From Terribacillus saccharophilus (GTDB taxonomy: Bacteria; Bacillota; Bacilli; Bacillales; Amphibacillaceae): DNA of 64,000 bases. The stretch lies in NCBI GenBank assembly GCA_900110015.1, contig FOCD01000004.1, positions 124,001 through 188,000 of the forward strand, written 5' to 3'. The notes beneath the pieces are model-generated. The model ran no database searches, had not been told where the DNA came from, and saw only the letters and a list, made by a program, of their open reading frames with translations. The position numbers and the translations under genes are program-made. This document shows positions 50,649 through 60,251 of this stretch, one piece after another. How positions within the stretch are numbered: the stretch's first letter is position 1; each line of letters starts with the position of its first letter.

Positions 50649-51882
50649 GCTTCGCTTCGCGTTTAGGCTTGGGGGCATCGTCTTGCTGGCTGCCATCCTG
50701 TTCTGTTACAGCATGTTTCAAGGCGGTTTTGTGAGCTGGTTCTTGTTTTATGCTTTTCTTCCGATTTTGCTTTATGTGCTGCTGGTGCTGTGCTACCCAC
50801 TTGCTAGCTGGAAGGTGGATCGCACGCTTTCCAAAACATATATCAGGAGCGGTGGAGAAGTAACTGTCGAAATCAGCTTGACCCGCAGTTTTCCGTTCCC
50901 ACTTGTGTATTTGGAAATAGAAGATCTATATGATCGATCTCTGCTGAAAATAAGCCGGCCAGACGGGACATTGCAGATTGCCCAATCGCGTCAGCCGAAA
51001 CAGCATATTCTGTTCCCTTGGTTTCGGAGGAATCTTAGAATCCAATATGTGCTGGACAGACTTCCTCGTGGAGAGCATGACTTCTATCAAATTCGTCTGC
51101 GTACTGGCGACCCATTCCAGCTGGTCGAAAAAGAAGTGGTTTTTGAAGAAATACAGAAGCTGCATGTTTACCCGGCTGAAAAGGAGATTACAGTCGGAAA
51201 TCCGCAAAGCGTTTTCGAAGAAGGTGCTGCTGTTGCCTATGCTCCGCGTTCAAAGCAGACAAGCGTCGTCTCTGGCATTCGGGAGTATACTCCGGGTGAT
51301 CGGTTCAGCTGGATTGACTGGAAAGCGTCTGCCAGAAAGCAAGATATGATGACGAAGGAATTTGAACAGGAAAAAAGTGCGGATGTTCTTGTGGTCTTCG
51401 ACAGAAGGGGAGCAAGGCAGACAGAAGATCTTTTTGAATATAGCGTTGTGATTGCTTTTTCTGTCTATCAGAAGCTTAAAAGCAGAAATGAGCAAGTTGG
51501 TTTCATGAGTATCGGCAATCCAGCTAAGTGGCTGCCAGCTGCAATGGGCAGTGCTCAGCTTCAGCGTGTGCAGCAGTATTTGACTACTGTGAAACAGGAA
51601 CAGGAACAGCCGCGGCTCCAAGCTTTAGCAGCTGAACTGTCCCGACATCCTAAAGGTTCAACAGTTTATTATGTAACAACTGATTTGGATAGTAGGGAGC
51701 TGGCAGTGCTCCGCAAATTAAGGCAAAGCGGTTATATATTGACCGTTTTATACATCTGTCGTCATGCAGAAGTAGGAACAAAGGAAAAGAATCTTATAAG
51801 GGAAGTTCGCCAGCTTGGTCATCAGATGGATATCTATCCGATACAGCAAGCGGTCCAAACGGAGGTGCAGCGGAATGCGTAG
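50638..51882 (+). CDS. yeaD: DUF58 (vWA-like) membrane protein (YeaD-like)
   Basis: 414 residues. Two N-terminal helices (about 8-55), a beta domain, and the DUF58 hallmark GIREYTPGDRFSWIDWKASA with VVFDRRG (first vWA strand, MIDAS-like). Works with the MoxR ATPase, probably in envelope protein assembly. Starts inside yeaC and ends 8 bases inside the next gene, so all three are coupled. Confidence 0.92.
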   Translation: MKGKLRFAFRLGGIVLLAAILFCYSMFQGGFVSWFLFYAFLPILLYVLLVLCYPLASWKVDRTLSKTYIRSGGEVTVEISLTRSFPFPLVYLEIEDLYDRSLLKISRPDGTLQIAQSRQPKQHILFPWFRRNLRIQYVLDRLPRGEHDFYQIRLRTGDPFQLVEKEVVFEEIQKLHVYPAEKEITVGNPQSVFEEGAAVAYAPRSKQTSVVSGIREYTPGDRFSWIDWKASARKQDMMTKEFEQEKSADVLVVFDRRGARQTEDLFEYSVVIAFSVYQKLKSRNEQVGFMSIGNPAKWLPAAMGSAQLQRVQQYLTTVKQEQEQPRLQALAAELSRHPKGSTVYYVTTDLDSRELAVLRKLRQSGYILTVLYICRHAEVGTKEKNLIREVRQLGHQMDIYPIQQAVQTEVQRNA

Positions 51883-54067
51883 GAAAATCGGTCAATTACA
51901 GTGGCTGCGTTATCTTATTTTTGTGTGTGGATTCCTCTTGTTTTGGGAATGGCTCCGTCCGCTTGATCAGATTAGTGATACAGGCAATTTGGCCATCTTT
52001 GTCGTGTTCACAGCGGTCTGCTTCCTGCTGTCCGCACTTAAACTGCGCTGGTGGGTCAGCTTTTTGCTGAAGTTTATTTTAATGGTGATAGTTCTGCAGG
52101 TATTTCTTATACAAGAAAACTTAATATCCGGAAGCTGGTTCACGTTTATCCTAACTGAGTTGCAAAATAATCTCCAATTATTATTCACTGGTGAATTTGT
52201 CTCGTTGACACCATTTTTCAGAACGTTACTATTTTTGATTTTACTCTGGCTGATGAGTTACTTGCTTTATTACTGGTTCATCGTAGTCAATCGTATTTTC
52301 TTCTTTATTATCATGACTTTCATTTACATCGGGATTCTTGATACATTTACCCTTTACGATGGCAGCGGAGCAATTGTCCGTGTCTTTCTGGTCAGCTTCT
52401 TTGCGATGGGGATTTCTACACTTGCAAGACTTTATCAAGGCAGAGAAAAACGGAAGTTTCCAAAGCAAGTGCTGCTTTGGAGCATCCCGCTTCTGTCCAT
52501 ACTTGCTGTTTCCGCTGCAGTAGGTTATGCAGCACCGAAGCTGCCGCCGCAATGGGCAGATCCTGTGCCGTTCATCCAAACGATGTCGGATAACAACAAT
52601 GAAAATGAAGGAGAAGGCGGCATCCAAAAAGTCGGCTACGGAGAAAATGATTCCCGTCTTGGAGGTCCGTTTGTTCAAGATAATTCCATCGCATTCTGGG
52701 CCGCAACAGAAGCAAGCGGTTATTGGCGTGTAGATAGTAAGGATGTGTATACAGGCAAAGGCTGGGAACGTTCAAGGGAGGCAGAACCGCAGAGCTTCCA
52801 AAGCGGAGACCAGGTCGGTATTGATCTCTACACAGAAAATGTAGCCACTGAAGCGCGGGAAGCGATTGTTTATCCAAGTCAAAATCAAGTACTGGACAGG
52901 CTCGTATATCCTTATGGCGTGCAGACATTCTTCAGCGGACAGGTAGGAGCTGCGGTTGATGCTGATTTCGGTGTGGTAGAAACATTCAATCGTGCGCAAT
53001 ATCCCGCTGAAAATTACACGATAGCCTTTGAGGAACCACAGTATAATATCGATGATCTGCGCAATGATTCTGAGCTGGATGATGACAATACCCATTATCG
53101 CTATACACAGCTGCCTGAATATTTGCCGGAGCGTGTCCGTGAATTAGCCGAAGAGATCACTTCTTCCGGCAATACACGGTATGATAAGGCAAAAGCAGTG
53201 GAACAATATTTCAATCAGAATGGTTTCCAATACCAGACACAGGATATACCTGTACCAGAAGATGATCAGGATTATGTCGATCAGTTTCTATTTGAGAGCA
53301 AAATCGGCTATTGTGATAACTTCTCGTCTGCAATGGTTGTACTGTTACGAGCAGCGGATATTCCTGCTCGCTGGGTGAAGGGATTCACGGCAGGTCAGCC
53401 TGGGACGAACCCAAGTGTATCTACTCCTGAGGGTATGTCTTCTTATCTAGTGACGAACGGAAATGCTCATTCATGGGTGGAAGTGTATTTCCCGGAAACT
53501 GGTTGGGTTCCATTTGAACCAACTCAAGGATTCGCAAACCCAGCGGAGTTTACTAGTGAAGAAGATGCGGCACAAGAGACTCCAGAAGCAGAAACTGATA
53601 CGCCTGAACAAGAAGAAGAACAAAGCCCTGCTCCAGAGCAGCCAGAGCAGCAGCAAGAAGAAGAACAGGTGGCAGATACTGAAACCGATAGTGCTTCCAT
53701 TCATCCACTATATTGGATCATTCCGTCAGCAGTACTTCTTATAGCGGCACTTGCTCTGTATTTCACCCGCTACAAATGGCTGACTGCGTATTACATTCGG
53801 AAATACCGGAATGAACAATCTGAGGAGACGTACGAAAAAGCCTATCATTATTTGCTGCGCCTGTTGGCGCATAAGGGTTTCAAACGTCATTCTGGTCAGA
53901 CGCTCAGGGAATATGCCGTTACAATTGACAAAGAATTCGGCAACAAACAGATGTCTGAGCTGACGAACGAATATGAAAGAATCTTGTATCGCAACGAGAA
54001 AAGTGTGCCTGCATGGATAAATGCCGTCGAATTGTGGGAAAATTTAATTAAACAAGCGGCATCTTGA
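51875..54067 (+). CDS. yebA: Membrane transglutaminase-like protein (YebA/TgpA-like)
   Basis: 730 residues. Six N-terminal helices (about 10-230), an extracellular transglutaminase core with Cys in KIGYCDNFSSAMVVLLRAAD, His in NAHSWVEVYFPETGW and FEPTQGF as the third position, an acidic Glu/Gln/Pro linker (about 565-610), one more helix (about 615-635) and a cytosolic DUF4129 tail. It probably modifies or binds peptides outside the membrane with its MoxR and DUF58 partners. ATG 51875 after GGAGGTG. Confidence 0.92.
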   Translation: MRRKIGQLQWLRYLIFVCGFLLFWEWLRPLDQISDTGNLAIFVVFTAVCFLLSALKLRWWVSFLLKFILMVIVLQVFLIQENLISGSWFTFILTELQNNLQLLFTGEFVSLTPFFRTLLFLILLWLMSYLLYYWFIVVNRIFFFIIMTFIYIGILDTFTLYDGSGAIVRVFLVSFFAMGISTLARLYQGREKRKFPKQVLLWSIPLLSILAVSAAVGYAAPKLPPQWADPVPFIQTMSDNNNENEGEGGIQKVGYGENDSRLGGPFVQDNSIAFWAATEASGYWRVDSKDVYTGKGWERSREAEPQSFQSGDQVGIDLYTENVATEAREAIVYPSQNQVLDRLVYPYGVQTFFSGQVGAAVDADFGVVETFNRAQYPAENYTIAFEEPQYNIDDLRNDSELDDDNTHYRYTQLPEYLPERVRELAEEITSSGNTRYDKAKAVEQYFNQNGFQYQTQDIPVPEDDQDYVDQFLFESKIGYCDNFSSAMVVLLRAADIPARWVKGFTAGQPGTNPSVSTPEGMSSYLVTNGNAHSWVEVYFPETGWVPFEPTQGFANPAEFTSEEDAAQETPEAETDTPEQEEEQSPAPEQPEQQQEEEQVADTETDSASIHPLYWIIPSAVLLIAALALYFTRYKWLTAYYIRKYRNEQSEETYEKAYHYLLRLLAHKGFKRHSGQTLREYAVTIDKEFGNKQMSELTNEYERILYRNEKSVPAWINAVELWENLIKQAAS

Positions 54068-54079
54068 CCCATTTTGGGC

Positions 54080-54219
54080 ACATTGATAGAATAAGAGGCA
54101 ATAAGCACCTTCAGAAGGACGCAGTACAGTGCTGCTGACGTTTGTGAAGGCTTGAGCCGACAACGTTACTTTTGCTGGATTCCGCCTTAAATACGGCGCG
54201 GATTCAGCTTCTGTTTTTT
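54080..54219 (+). ncRNA. Structured leader candidate before guaA, unassigned
   Basis: Successive hairpins are visible: CCTTC-AG-AAGG (about 54108-54118), GCAG-N7-CTGC (54121-54135), a long stem ACGTTTGT/ACAACGT with inner GGC-TTGA-GCC (54138-54166), then a terminator (54174-54219). This hairpin series ending in a terminator before a biosynthetic gene is riboswitch-like. It is not a purine, T-box, TPP, FMN or SAM element by any motif I know. It could also just be the 3' end of yebA. Confidence 0.4.
54174..54219 (+). terminator. Terminator in the yebA-guaA gap
   Basis: GCTGGATTCCGCC (54174-54186) pairs with GGCGCGGATTCAGC (54195-54208) with one G-U pair and one bulge, then TTCTGTTTTTT. It lies 80 bases before guaA, so it either ends the yebA transcript or attenuates guaA. 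Confidence 0.8.
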
Positions 54220-54298
54220 CAAGACGTGATAAAGGTAAAATGTGGTGCATGCACCCGACCTGCTTATATCTAGAGAATAATGAAGGAGTGGACAGACT

Positions 54299-55837
54299 TT
54301 GGATATCGATACAGATATGATATTGGTACTGGACTTTGGCAGCCAGTATAATCAATTGATCACAAGAAGGATCCGGGAGTTCGGTGTATACAGCGAATTA
54401 CATTCCCACAAACTGACAGCAGATGAGATTCGTAAGATGAACCCGAAAGGAATCATCCTTTCCGGCGGACCGCACAGCGTGTATGACGAAAATAGCTTCC
54501 GCTGTGACGAAGAACTCTTTGAACTAGGAATTCCAGTATTGGGTATCTGCTACGGTATGCAGCTAATGACGCAGCATTTCGGCGGAAATGTTCAGCGCGC
54601 TGATAGCCGGGAATATGGCCGTGCGGAGATTACATTGACAAACCCGTCTGTCATCTTTAAAGATTCACCGGAAAAACAGCTAGTTTGGATGAGCCATGGT
54701 GATAAAGTATTGGATCCAGCACCAGGCTTCAGCGTTGATGCGACAAGCCCGTCCACCCCAGTTGCTGCCATCAGCAACAAAGAACGTAACCTTTATGGTG
54801 TTCAGTACCACCCTGAAGTGCGCCATTCCGAGTACGGAAACCACATGCTGAAGCAGTTCGTTTTCGACGTCTGCCATGCAAAAGCGGAATGGACAATGGA
54901 AAACTTCATCGAAATGGAAACAGAAAAAATCCGTCAGCAAGTCGGCGACCGCAATGTACTTTGTGCATTAAGCGGCGGTGTGGATTCTTCTGTTGTAGCT
55001 GCGTTGATTCACAAAGCAATCGGCGATCAGCTTACTTGTATCTTTGTCGATCATGGTTTGCTGCGTAAAAACGAAGGTGCCATGGTAGAGAAAACATTCC
55101 GTGACCAGTTCAAAATCAATTTGGTTGCTGTTCATGCACAGGATCGTTTCTTGGGCAAACTAGAAGGAGTCTCTGATCCGGAAGAAAAACGTAAAATCAT
55201 CGGAAATGAGTTCATCTATGTATTTGATGATGAAGCATCCAAGCTTGAAAACATGGACTTCCTTGCACAAGGTACACTGTATACTGATATCGTAGAAAGC
55301 GGTACAGAAACAGCACAGACAATCAAATCCCACCATAACGTGGGCGGACTGCCAGAAGATATGCAGTTCGAATTGATCGAACCATTGAAAACATTGTTCA
55401 AAGATGAAGTGCGTGAACTAGGAACTGAGCTTGGTTTGCCGGACGCGATTGTTCATCGTCAGCCATTCCCTGGTCCTGGACTAGCAATTCGTGTTATCGG
55501 TGAAATCACGGAAGAGAAGCTGGAAATCGTACGTGAATCCGATGCAATCTTGCATGAGGAAATTGCGAAAGCTGGTCTTGAACGTGATATCTGGCAGTAC
55601 TTCACTGTCCTTCCAGGATTCAAGAGCGTCGGTGTAATGGGAGATGCTCGTACGTATGACTACACGCTAGGTATTCGTGCGGTAACTTCTATTGATGGTA
55701 TGACGTCTGACTGGGCTCGTATCCCTTGGGATGTATTGGAGCGTATCTCTGTACGTTTCGTCAATGAAGTAAATCATGTAAACCGCGTCGTGTATGACGT
55801 GACGAGTAAGCCACCAGCAACAATCGAGTGGGAATAA
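54299..55837 (+). CDS. guaA: GMP synthase (glutamine-hydrolysing)
   Basis: 512 residues, full length. Class-I glutamine amidotransferase domain (Cys in [10 protein letters not shown], His/Glu in YHPEVRH), ATP-PPase P-loop [11 protein letters not shown], and the C-terminal dimerisation domain ending [11 protein letters not shown]. Converts XMP to GMP with glutamine and ATP. The start is taken as TTG 54299, ten bases after [20 protein letters not shown] begins seven residues later. The gene order to yebA and pbuG is as in B. subtilis. Confidence 0.97.
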   Translation: MDIDTDMILVLDFGSQYNQLITRRIREFGVYSELHSHKLTADEIRKMNPKGIILSGGPHSVYDENSFRCDEELFELGIPVLGICYGMQLMTQHFGGNVQRADSREYGRAEITLTNPSVIFKDSPEKQLVWMSHGDKVLDPAPGFSVDATSPSTPVAAISNKERNLYGVQYHPEVRHSEYGNHMLKQFVFDVCHAKAEWTMENFIEMETEKIRQQVGDRNVLCALSGGVDSSVVAALIHKAIGDQLTCIFVDHGLLRKNEGAMVEKTFRDQFKINLVAVHAQDRFLGKLEGVSDPEEKRKIIGNEFIYVFDDEASKLENMDFLAQGTLYTDIVESGTETAQTIKSHHNVGGLPEDMQFELIEPLKTLFKDEVRELGTELGLPDAIVHRQPFPGPGLAIRVIGEITEEKLEIVRESDAILHEEIAKAGLERDIWQYFTVLPGFKSVGVMGDARTYDYTLGIRAVTSIDGMTSDWARIPWDVLERISVRFVNEVNHVNRVVYDVTSKPPATIEWE

Positions 55838-55839
55838 AA

Positions 55840-55882
55840 GAAAGAGGCCATGCTATCAATCAGATAGCATGGCCTCTTTTTG
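55840..55882. terminator. Bidirectional terminator between guaA and the FUSC gene
   Basis: 18-base perfect arms (55840-55857, 55863-55880) with a 5-base loop; the minus-strand gene's stop lies within it. Confidence 0.93.
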
Positions 55883-56908
55883 TACAAGCAGATGAGTTTT
55901 TCCTGAGTGCTGGTCATAAATGAGCTCATGTATGGACAGTAGCTCATACAGATAGATACTTTCAATCGGGAAGTAGCCATCTGACGGATCCTTCGGCATA
56001 TTGATGCTCCAGAACGACTGAAACAAGTCTTGAAACTGCCCTTTGTCTGACATCTGATCTTCCTTCATCCAATGTGACAGTCTTTCTTGAACTGCTTCAG
56101 CAGCTGCCGTGAAGCGGCTGCGCTGTTCTGGATTCCAATGCAGCTGTTTGCCGCTTCGTCCAGCGTGAATCATATTCCAAAGATGATAATGGATCAGTTT
56201 CAGCTTTTGAGTTAACGCTGCCTCATTATCCAGTACCGCTTTCGCATTTGAATTCGGAAGATGATAACGGATTTCCAGCTGCTGGTGCTGCACATACTGT
56301 TCCAGTAGCAGTCGTTCGTCTGTCAGTTTTCGGAATGCTGCTGTTAAACTGTGAACTGGCTGGTCTCCTTGTGTTTTCTTGATTCTTAAATCAACGAAAG
56401 CATGAAGCAGTTCATTTGTATGCGAAATAACTAAATCTAGCTGCTCACGCGATTTCTTAAAGTAATTTGGCGGCAGGATAAGCATATTGACCAATGTGGA
56501 AATGATAATTCCGATGACGCTTCCGCCGAGACGGGCCCAGAAATCTGCCCATAAACTTGTATGTGCCACGTCAATCATAGCAACTGCAGTGATTGTCGCT
56601 ACAATCAAACCTGCATGAAGCTTTAATTTATAGCAGACTAGAATCGTCAAAAAAGCCGCTGCCGTGTAGGTCAGCGGAGAAGCACCGAATAAATAAATCG
56701 AAAGAACGGAAAATGCTGCTCCGACCATACTGGCTGGTAAACGGATCAGTCCTTTTTGAATGGATGCATGAATTGTCGGCTCAATCGTCACGATAGCGGC
56801 AATGACCGCAAAAGCCGGAGATATGTGTACAATTTCACAAATTAATGCAGTAAAAAACACAGCAATCCCTGTTTTAATAACACGGCTGCCGATAAAAAAC
56901 TTCTTCAC
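55856..56908 (-). CDS. FUSC/aromatic-acid-exporter-like membrane protein (YgaE/YqjA type)
   Basis: 350 residues. Six N-terminal helices (about 10-150; FAVIAAIVTIEPTIHASIQK and LGGSVIGIIISTLVNMLI are family motifs), then a long cytosolic helical domain (about 155-350, DUF939_C-like). Related proteins export aromatic acids or act in stress tolerance. Start is GTG 56906-56908 with AAAGGTG upstream. Convergent to guaA, breaking the guaA-pbuG neighbourhood. Confidence 0.85.
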   Translation of the reverse strand: MKKFFIGSRVIKTGIAVFFTALICEIVHISPAFAVIAAIVTIEPTIHASIQKGLIRLPASMVGAAFSVLSIYLFGASPLTYTAAAFLTILVCYKLKLHAGLIVATITAVAMIDVAHTSLWADFWARLGGSVIGIIISTLVNMLILPPNYFKKSREQLDLVISHTNELLHAFVDLRIKKTQGDQPVHSLTAAFRKLTDERLLLEQYVQHQQLEIRYHLPNSNAKAVLDNEAALTQKLKLIHYHLWNMIHAGRSGKQLHWNPEQRSRFTAAAEAVQERLSHWMKEDQMSDKGQFQDLFQSFWSINMPKDPSDGYFPIESIYLYELLSIHELIYDQHSGKTHLLVQKEAMLSD

Positions 56909-57085
56909 TATATGTCAACACCTTTGATGTAGCATGTTTACATTATAAAGTGTATAAAGCAGACAGGCAATGGTTGTAACTGGAATATTTATAGGGCTTG
57001 AAGCATGATTTTTGGAGTGATGGTATAAATGCCGTGTATTCCGGGTAAAAGAAGAAAACTTGGACCGGAAATACAGGGGGTAGCC

Positions 57086-58600
57086 ATGATAATCAATTTA
57101 ATGAAACAGAATAAAGTGCAATTCAAGCGTATTTACGGTGCTTCTAGTACGATTGCCAACATCGTCCGTTTTGATTCCCGTTATGTAACAAAGGACGATG
57201 TTTTCGTTTGTATCCAGGGAGATAACCATGACGGACACGCCTTTATCGAGGATAGCATCGCAAAAGGTGCCGCTATTATCGTAGGAACTGACGAGGATTT
57301 GCTGAAATCCTATTATCGTCAGTATGAAGATCGTACCTTCCTTGTCGTAGAAGATGCGCGGCTCGCGATGGCGCAGATGGCGGTGCTGCTATCTGATGAA
57401 GCTTGGAAAAAGCTAGTGACAGTTGCTGTCACTGGAACCAATGGAAAAACAACTGTAGCGGCGTATGTCCGATCTTTGTTAAATCAGCTCAAGCTTCAGA
57501 CTACGTCGATTGGGACATGCGGTATTCTAACGTCTAAAGAGAAGCTCGACTTCTTTAAAAGTACGCCTACTACACCAGAATCTGCTGATTTGCATACACT
57601 TTTCAAACAGCTGGAATCAGAGGGTGAGAAGGCGGTAGTTATGGAAGCAACGTCCATTGCTTTAGATCAAAAGCGTACAGCGGCTATGACATTTGATGTA
57701 GCGATTCATACTAATTTATCGCCAGAGCACTTAGAATTTCATCAAACAATGGATAATTACAGACGTGCGAAATTAAAGCTATTTAAACAAGCAGCATCTG
57801 CTGTTGTGAATATAGATGATGAAGGTATGGCCAATGACATTTTAGCAATGTATCAAGGGAAACTCCTGACATACAGCCTCAGAAAAAACAGTGGAGCAGA
57901 CTTGATAGCAGGCAACTTAATCACAGATACAGAAGGAATACATTTTGAGCTATATACAGCTGAAAAAATGTACACAATACATGCTCCAATTTTCGGAGAA
58001 TATAATGTGGCTAACTTGCTTTCTGCTGTCGGAACAGCTCTGCATCTTGGCTACGATATGGACGACATCACGGAGGCATTGAAGACAATTGAAAGCCCTG
58101 AGGGTCGTTTTGAACTAATTGATACGTATGGAAACAGAAAAATCATTCTAGATTATGCACATACACCAGTTGCACTGGACCAATTATTAACTGCTGTGAA
58201 TGCAATTCCCCATAAGCGTCTGATCGTTATGATTATGGGTATCGGAATTCGTGATTTTGGCAAAATGCCAAAAATGGCACAGACGGTGGAAGGACGCGCC
58301 GATGAAATTATCGTATCCGTTGATCATCCTGGATTCCATGATCCGAAAGATATTATCCAGGCTGTTTGTAAAGGTTTCTCTGAACAGGTGCGAAATGTTT
58401 CCTCAGCAGAGACTAGAGAAGAAGCTGTTCGGCTAGCGCTAGAGCTCAGCAATGAAGGAGATATTGTACTGCTTACGAGCGGGCAAATCAATGGCGCGCA
58501 ATTAGTAAGAGGGGAAGCTGTTCCTCATTCTGATCATGCAATTATTCATGCCTTTTTTGAATCACATAATACTGAAAAAATACAATCCACAGTCAGCTGA
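57086..58600 (+). CDS. MurE-like Mur ligase paralogue with altered substrate motif
   Basis: 504 residues, full MurE length with all three domains: N-terminal UDP-binding domain (YGASSTIANIVRFDSRYV, FVCIQGDNHDGHAF), ATPase domain with TGTNGKTT (Lys121) and the carbamylated-lysine helix NYRRAKLKLF, and the C-terminal domain. The amino-acid recognition motif DNPR (diaminopimelate) or DNPA (lysine) of MurE is replaced by D413-H-P-G, and the usual GCGGDRDxxKR loop reads GIGIRDFGKMP. It lies outside the dcw cluster, so it is probably an accessory ligase. ATG 57086 follows GGGGG. Confidence 0.85.
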   Translation: MIINLMKQNKVQFKRIYGASSTIANIVRFDSRYVTKDDVFVCIQGDNHDGHAFIEDSIAKGAAIIVGTDEDLLKSYYRQYEDRTFLVVEDARLAMAQMAVLLSDEAWKKLVTVAVTGTNGKTTVAAYVRSLLNQLKLQTTSIGTCGILTSKEKLDFFKSTPTTPESADLHTLFKQLESEGEKAVVMEATSIALDQKRTAAMTFDVAIHTNLSPEHLEFHQTMDNYRRAKLKLFKQAASAVVNIDDEGMANDILAMYQGKLLTYSLRKNSGADLIAGNLITDTEGIHFELYTAEKMYTIHAPIFGEYNVANLLSAVGTALHLGYDMDDITEALKTIESPEGRFELIDTYGNRKIILDYAHTPVALDQLLTAVNAIPHKRLIVMIMGIGIRDFGKMPKMAQTVEGRADEIIVSVDHPGFHDPKDIIQAVCKGFSEQVRNVSSAETREEAVRLALELSNEGDIVLLTSGQINGAQLVRGEAVPHSDHAIIHAFFESHNTEKIQSTVS

Positions 58601-58639
58601 ATAAGATGGAAACGATTACTAATACTATTCTTAGGTCTA

Positions 58640-58684
58640 ATTACCGAAAAAACATTGACGAAGCATGTAGAATGCTTTTATAGT
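58640..58684 (+). promoter_or_regulatory. PurR box-like site and promoter of pbuG
   Basis: ATTACCGAAAAAA (58640-58652) resembles a PurBox with the C after CCGAA changed. TTGACG (58655-58660) and TATAGT (58679-58684) with an 18-base spacer follow. Confidence 0.5.
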
Positions 58685-58715
58685 GAAAGAGTATTAATAC
58701 TATATATTTTTCGTC

Positions 58716-58862
58716 TTCGTATAATTTTGGGAATATGGCCCATAAGTTTCTACCAGGTTACCGTAATTAACCTGACTACGCTGACCTCTCAATCTGAGTT
58801 ACATACGCAGATGTGGTGTAGATAGAAACGCTTCTTGCTCTTAGGGCAGAAGTGTTTTTTAT
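58716..58862 (+). promoter_or_regulatory. Guanine riboswitch of pbuG with terminator
   Basis: The purine aptamer (58716-58782) has the core CGTATAATTTTGGGAATATG, AGTTTCTACC and CCTGACTACG; the C in GACTACG is the guanine-specifying position. The expression platform ends in AACGCTTCTTGCTC / GGGCAGAAGTGTT (58827-58855) plus T-run. Guanine or hypoxanthine binding should cause termination before pbuG. Confidence 0.93.
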
Positions 58863-58910
58863 TTGAAAGCTTATCCTGCCCAATCGAAGCAACAGGAGGA
58901 GTAACAAGTT

Positions 58911-60245
58911 ATGAAACGTTTTTTCCGTTTTGACGAATTGAACACATCTTACCGCACTGAGATTATCGCCGGTATTACGACATTCTTGTCAATGGCATAC
59001 ATCCTGTTCGTCAATCCGAATGTTCTCACGCTGCAGGGAGTGCCTGACAGCGCAATAAATGGTGGACGCATGGATGCAGGTGCAATATTCACGGCTACAG
59101 CAATTGCTTCTGCAATTGGAACACTCATCATGGGTGTTTTCGCTAAATTACCAATAGCACTTGCTCCTGGTATGGGATTGAATGCTTTCTTTGCTTTCAC
59201 GGTTGTACTTACTTACGGAATTCCATGGGAAACTGCATTGGCGGGCGTACTCGCTTCTGGTGTGATTTTCATGATTCTTTCTCTTTCTGGTTTGCGTGAA
59301 CTTCTGATAAACGCAATCCCTCCGACTCTGAAATTAGCTGTTGGAGCTGGTATTGGACTTTTCATCGCTTTCATCGGTTTGAAAAATGCTAATCTCGTAG
59401 TTATGAGTGAGGATACAGTGGTGGCTCTTGGAGATATCCACAGCGGTCCAGCACTACTAGCTATCTTTGGTATCTTTGTTACAGCAATTCTCTTAGTAAA
59501 AGGATTTCGTGCAGCAATCTTCATTGGAATGATTATTACGGCTGCAGCAGGTATGATTGTCGGATTAATTGATCCGCCAACAGCAGTAGGAGAAGTTGTC
59601 GGCAGCGTACCAAGTCTCGCTCCTACATTCGGAGCAGCATTCGCACATTTCGGTGATATCTTCACTATTCAAATGCTTACCGTCATCCTGACATTCTTGT
59701 TTGTTGATTTCTTCGATACAGCAGGTACGTTAGTTGCAGTTGCGACAAAGGCTGGACTCATGAAAGACGGAAAGCTACCGAATCCGGGACAAGCCTTGCT
59801 TGCAGATTCCGGTGCGACAGTTGCAGGTGCTATCTTAGGTACTTCTAACACTACTGCATATGTTGAATCAACAACTGGCGTTGGCGCAGGCGGCAGATCG
59901 GGCTTCACAGCAGTTGTTACAGCAATTTGTTTCCTTTTAGCATTATTCTTCAGCCCGCTGTTATCAGTCATTACAAATGAAGTAACAGCGCCTGCCTTGA
60001 TTGTGGTTGGTGTACTGATGTGCTCTTCCTTAAAGGATATCGAATGGGATAAGGTAGAATTGGCTGTTCCTGCATTCTTCACCATTCTGATGATGCCGCT
60101 GACAGGAAGTATTGCTACTGGTATTGCGGTAGGATTTATTTTCTACCCGCTTACGTTGTTAGTAAAAGGACGTGTGAAAGAGATCCACCCAGTAATGTGG
60201 TTCTTGTTCGTTGTATTCCTTTTATACTTCATCTTTTTGGCATAA
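58911..60245 (+). CDS. pbuG: Guanine/hypoxanthine permease PbuG
   Basis: 444 residues, NCS2/AzgA family, about 12-13 helices. SYRTEIIAGITTFLSMAYIL, LAPGMGLNAFFAF (helix 3 motif), FVDFFDTAGTLVAVA and STTGVGAGGRSGFTAV are diagnostic. A proton symporter for hypoxanthine and guanine. GGAGGAG precedes the ATG. Controlled by the guanine riboswitch directly upstream. Confidence 0.96.
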   Translation: MKRFFRFDELNTSYRTEIIAGITTFLSMAYILFVNPNVLTLQGVPDSAINGGRMDAGAIFTATAIASAIGTLIMGVFAKLPIALAPGMGLNAFFAFTVVLTYGIPWETALAGVLASGVIFMILSLSGLRELLINAIPPTLKLAVGAGIGLFIAFIGLKNANLVVMSEDTVVALGDIHSGPALLAIFGIFVTAILLVKGFRAAIFIGMIITAAAGMIVGLIDPPTAVGEVVGSVPSLAPTFGAAFAHFGDIFTIQMLTVILTFLFVDFFDTAGTLVAVATKAGLMKDGKLPNPGQALLADSGATVAGAILGTSNTTAYVESTTGVGAGGRSGFTAVVTAICFLLALFFSPLLSVITNEVTAPALIVVGVLMCSSLKDIEWDKVELAVPAFFTILMMPLTGSIATGIAVGFIFYPLTLLVKGRVKEIHPVMWFLFVVFLLYFIFLA

Positions 60246-60251
60246 ATAGAA

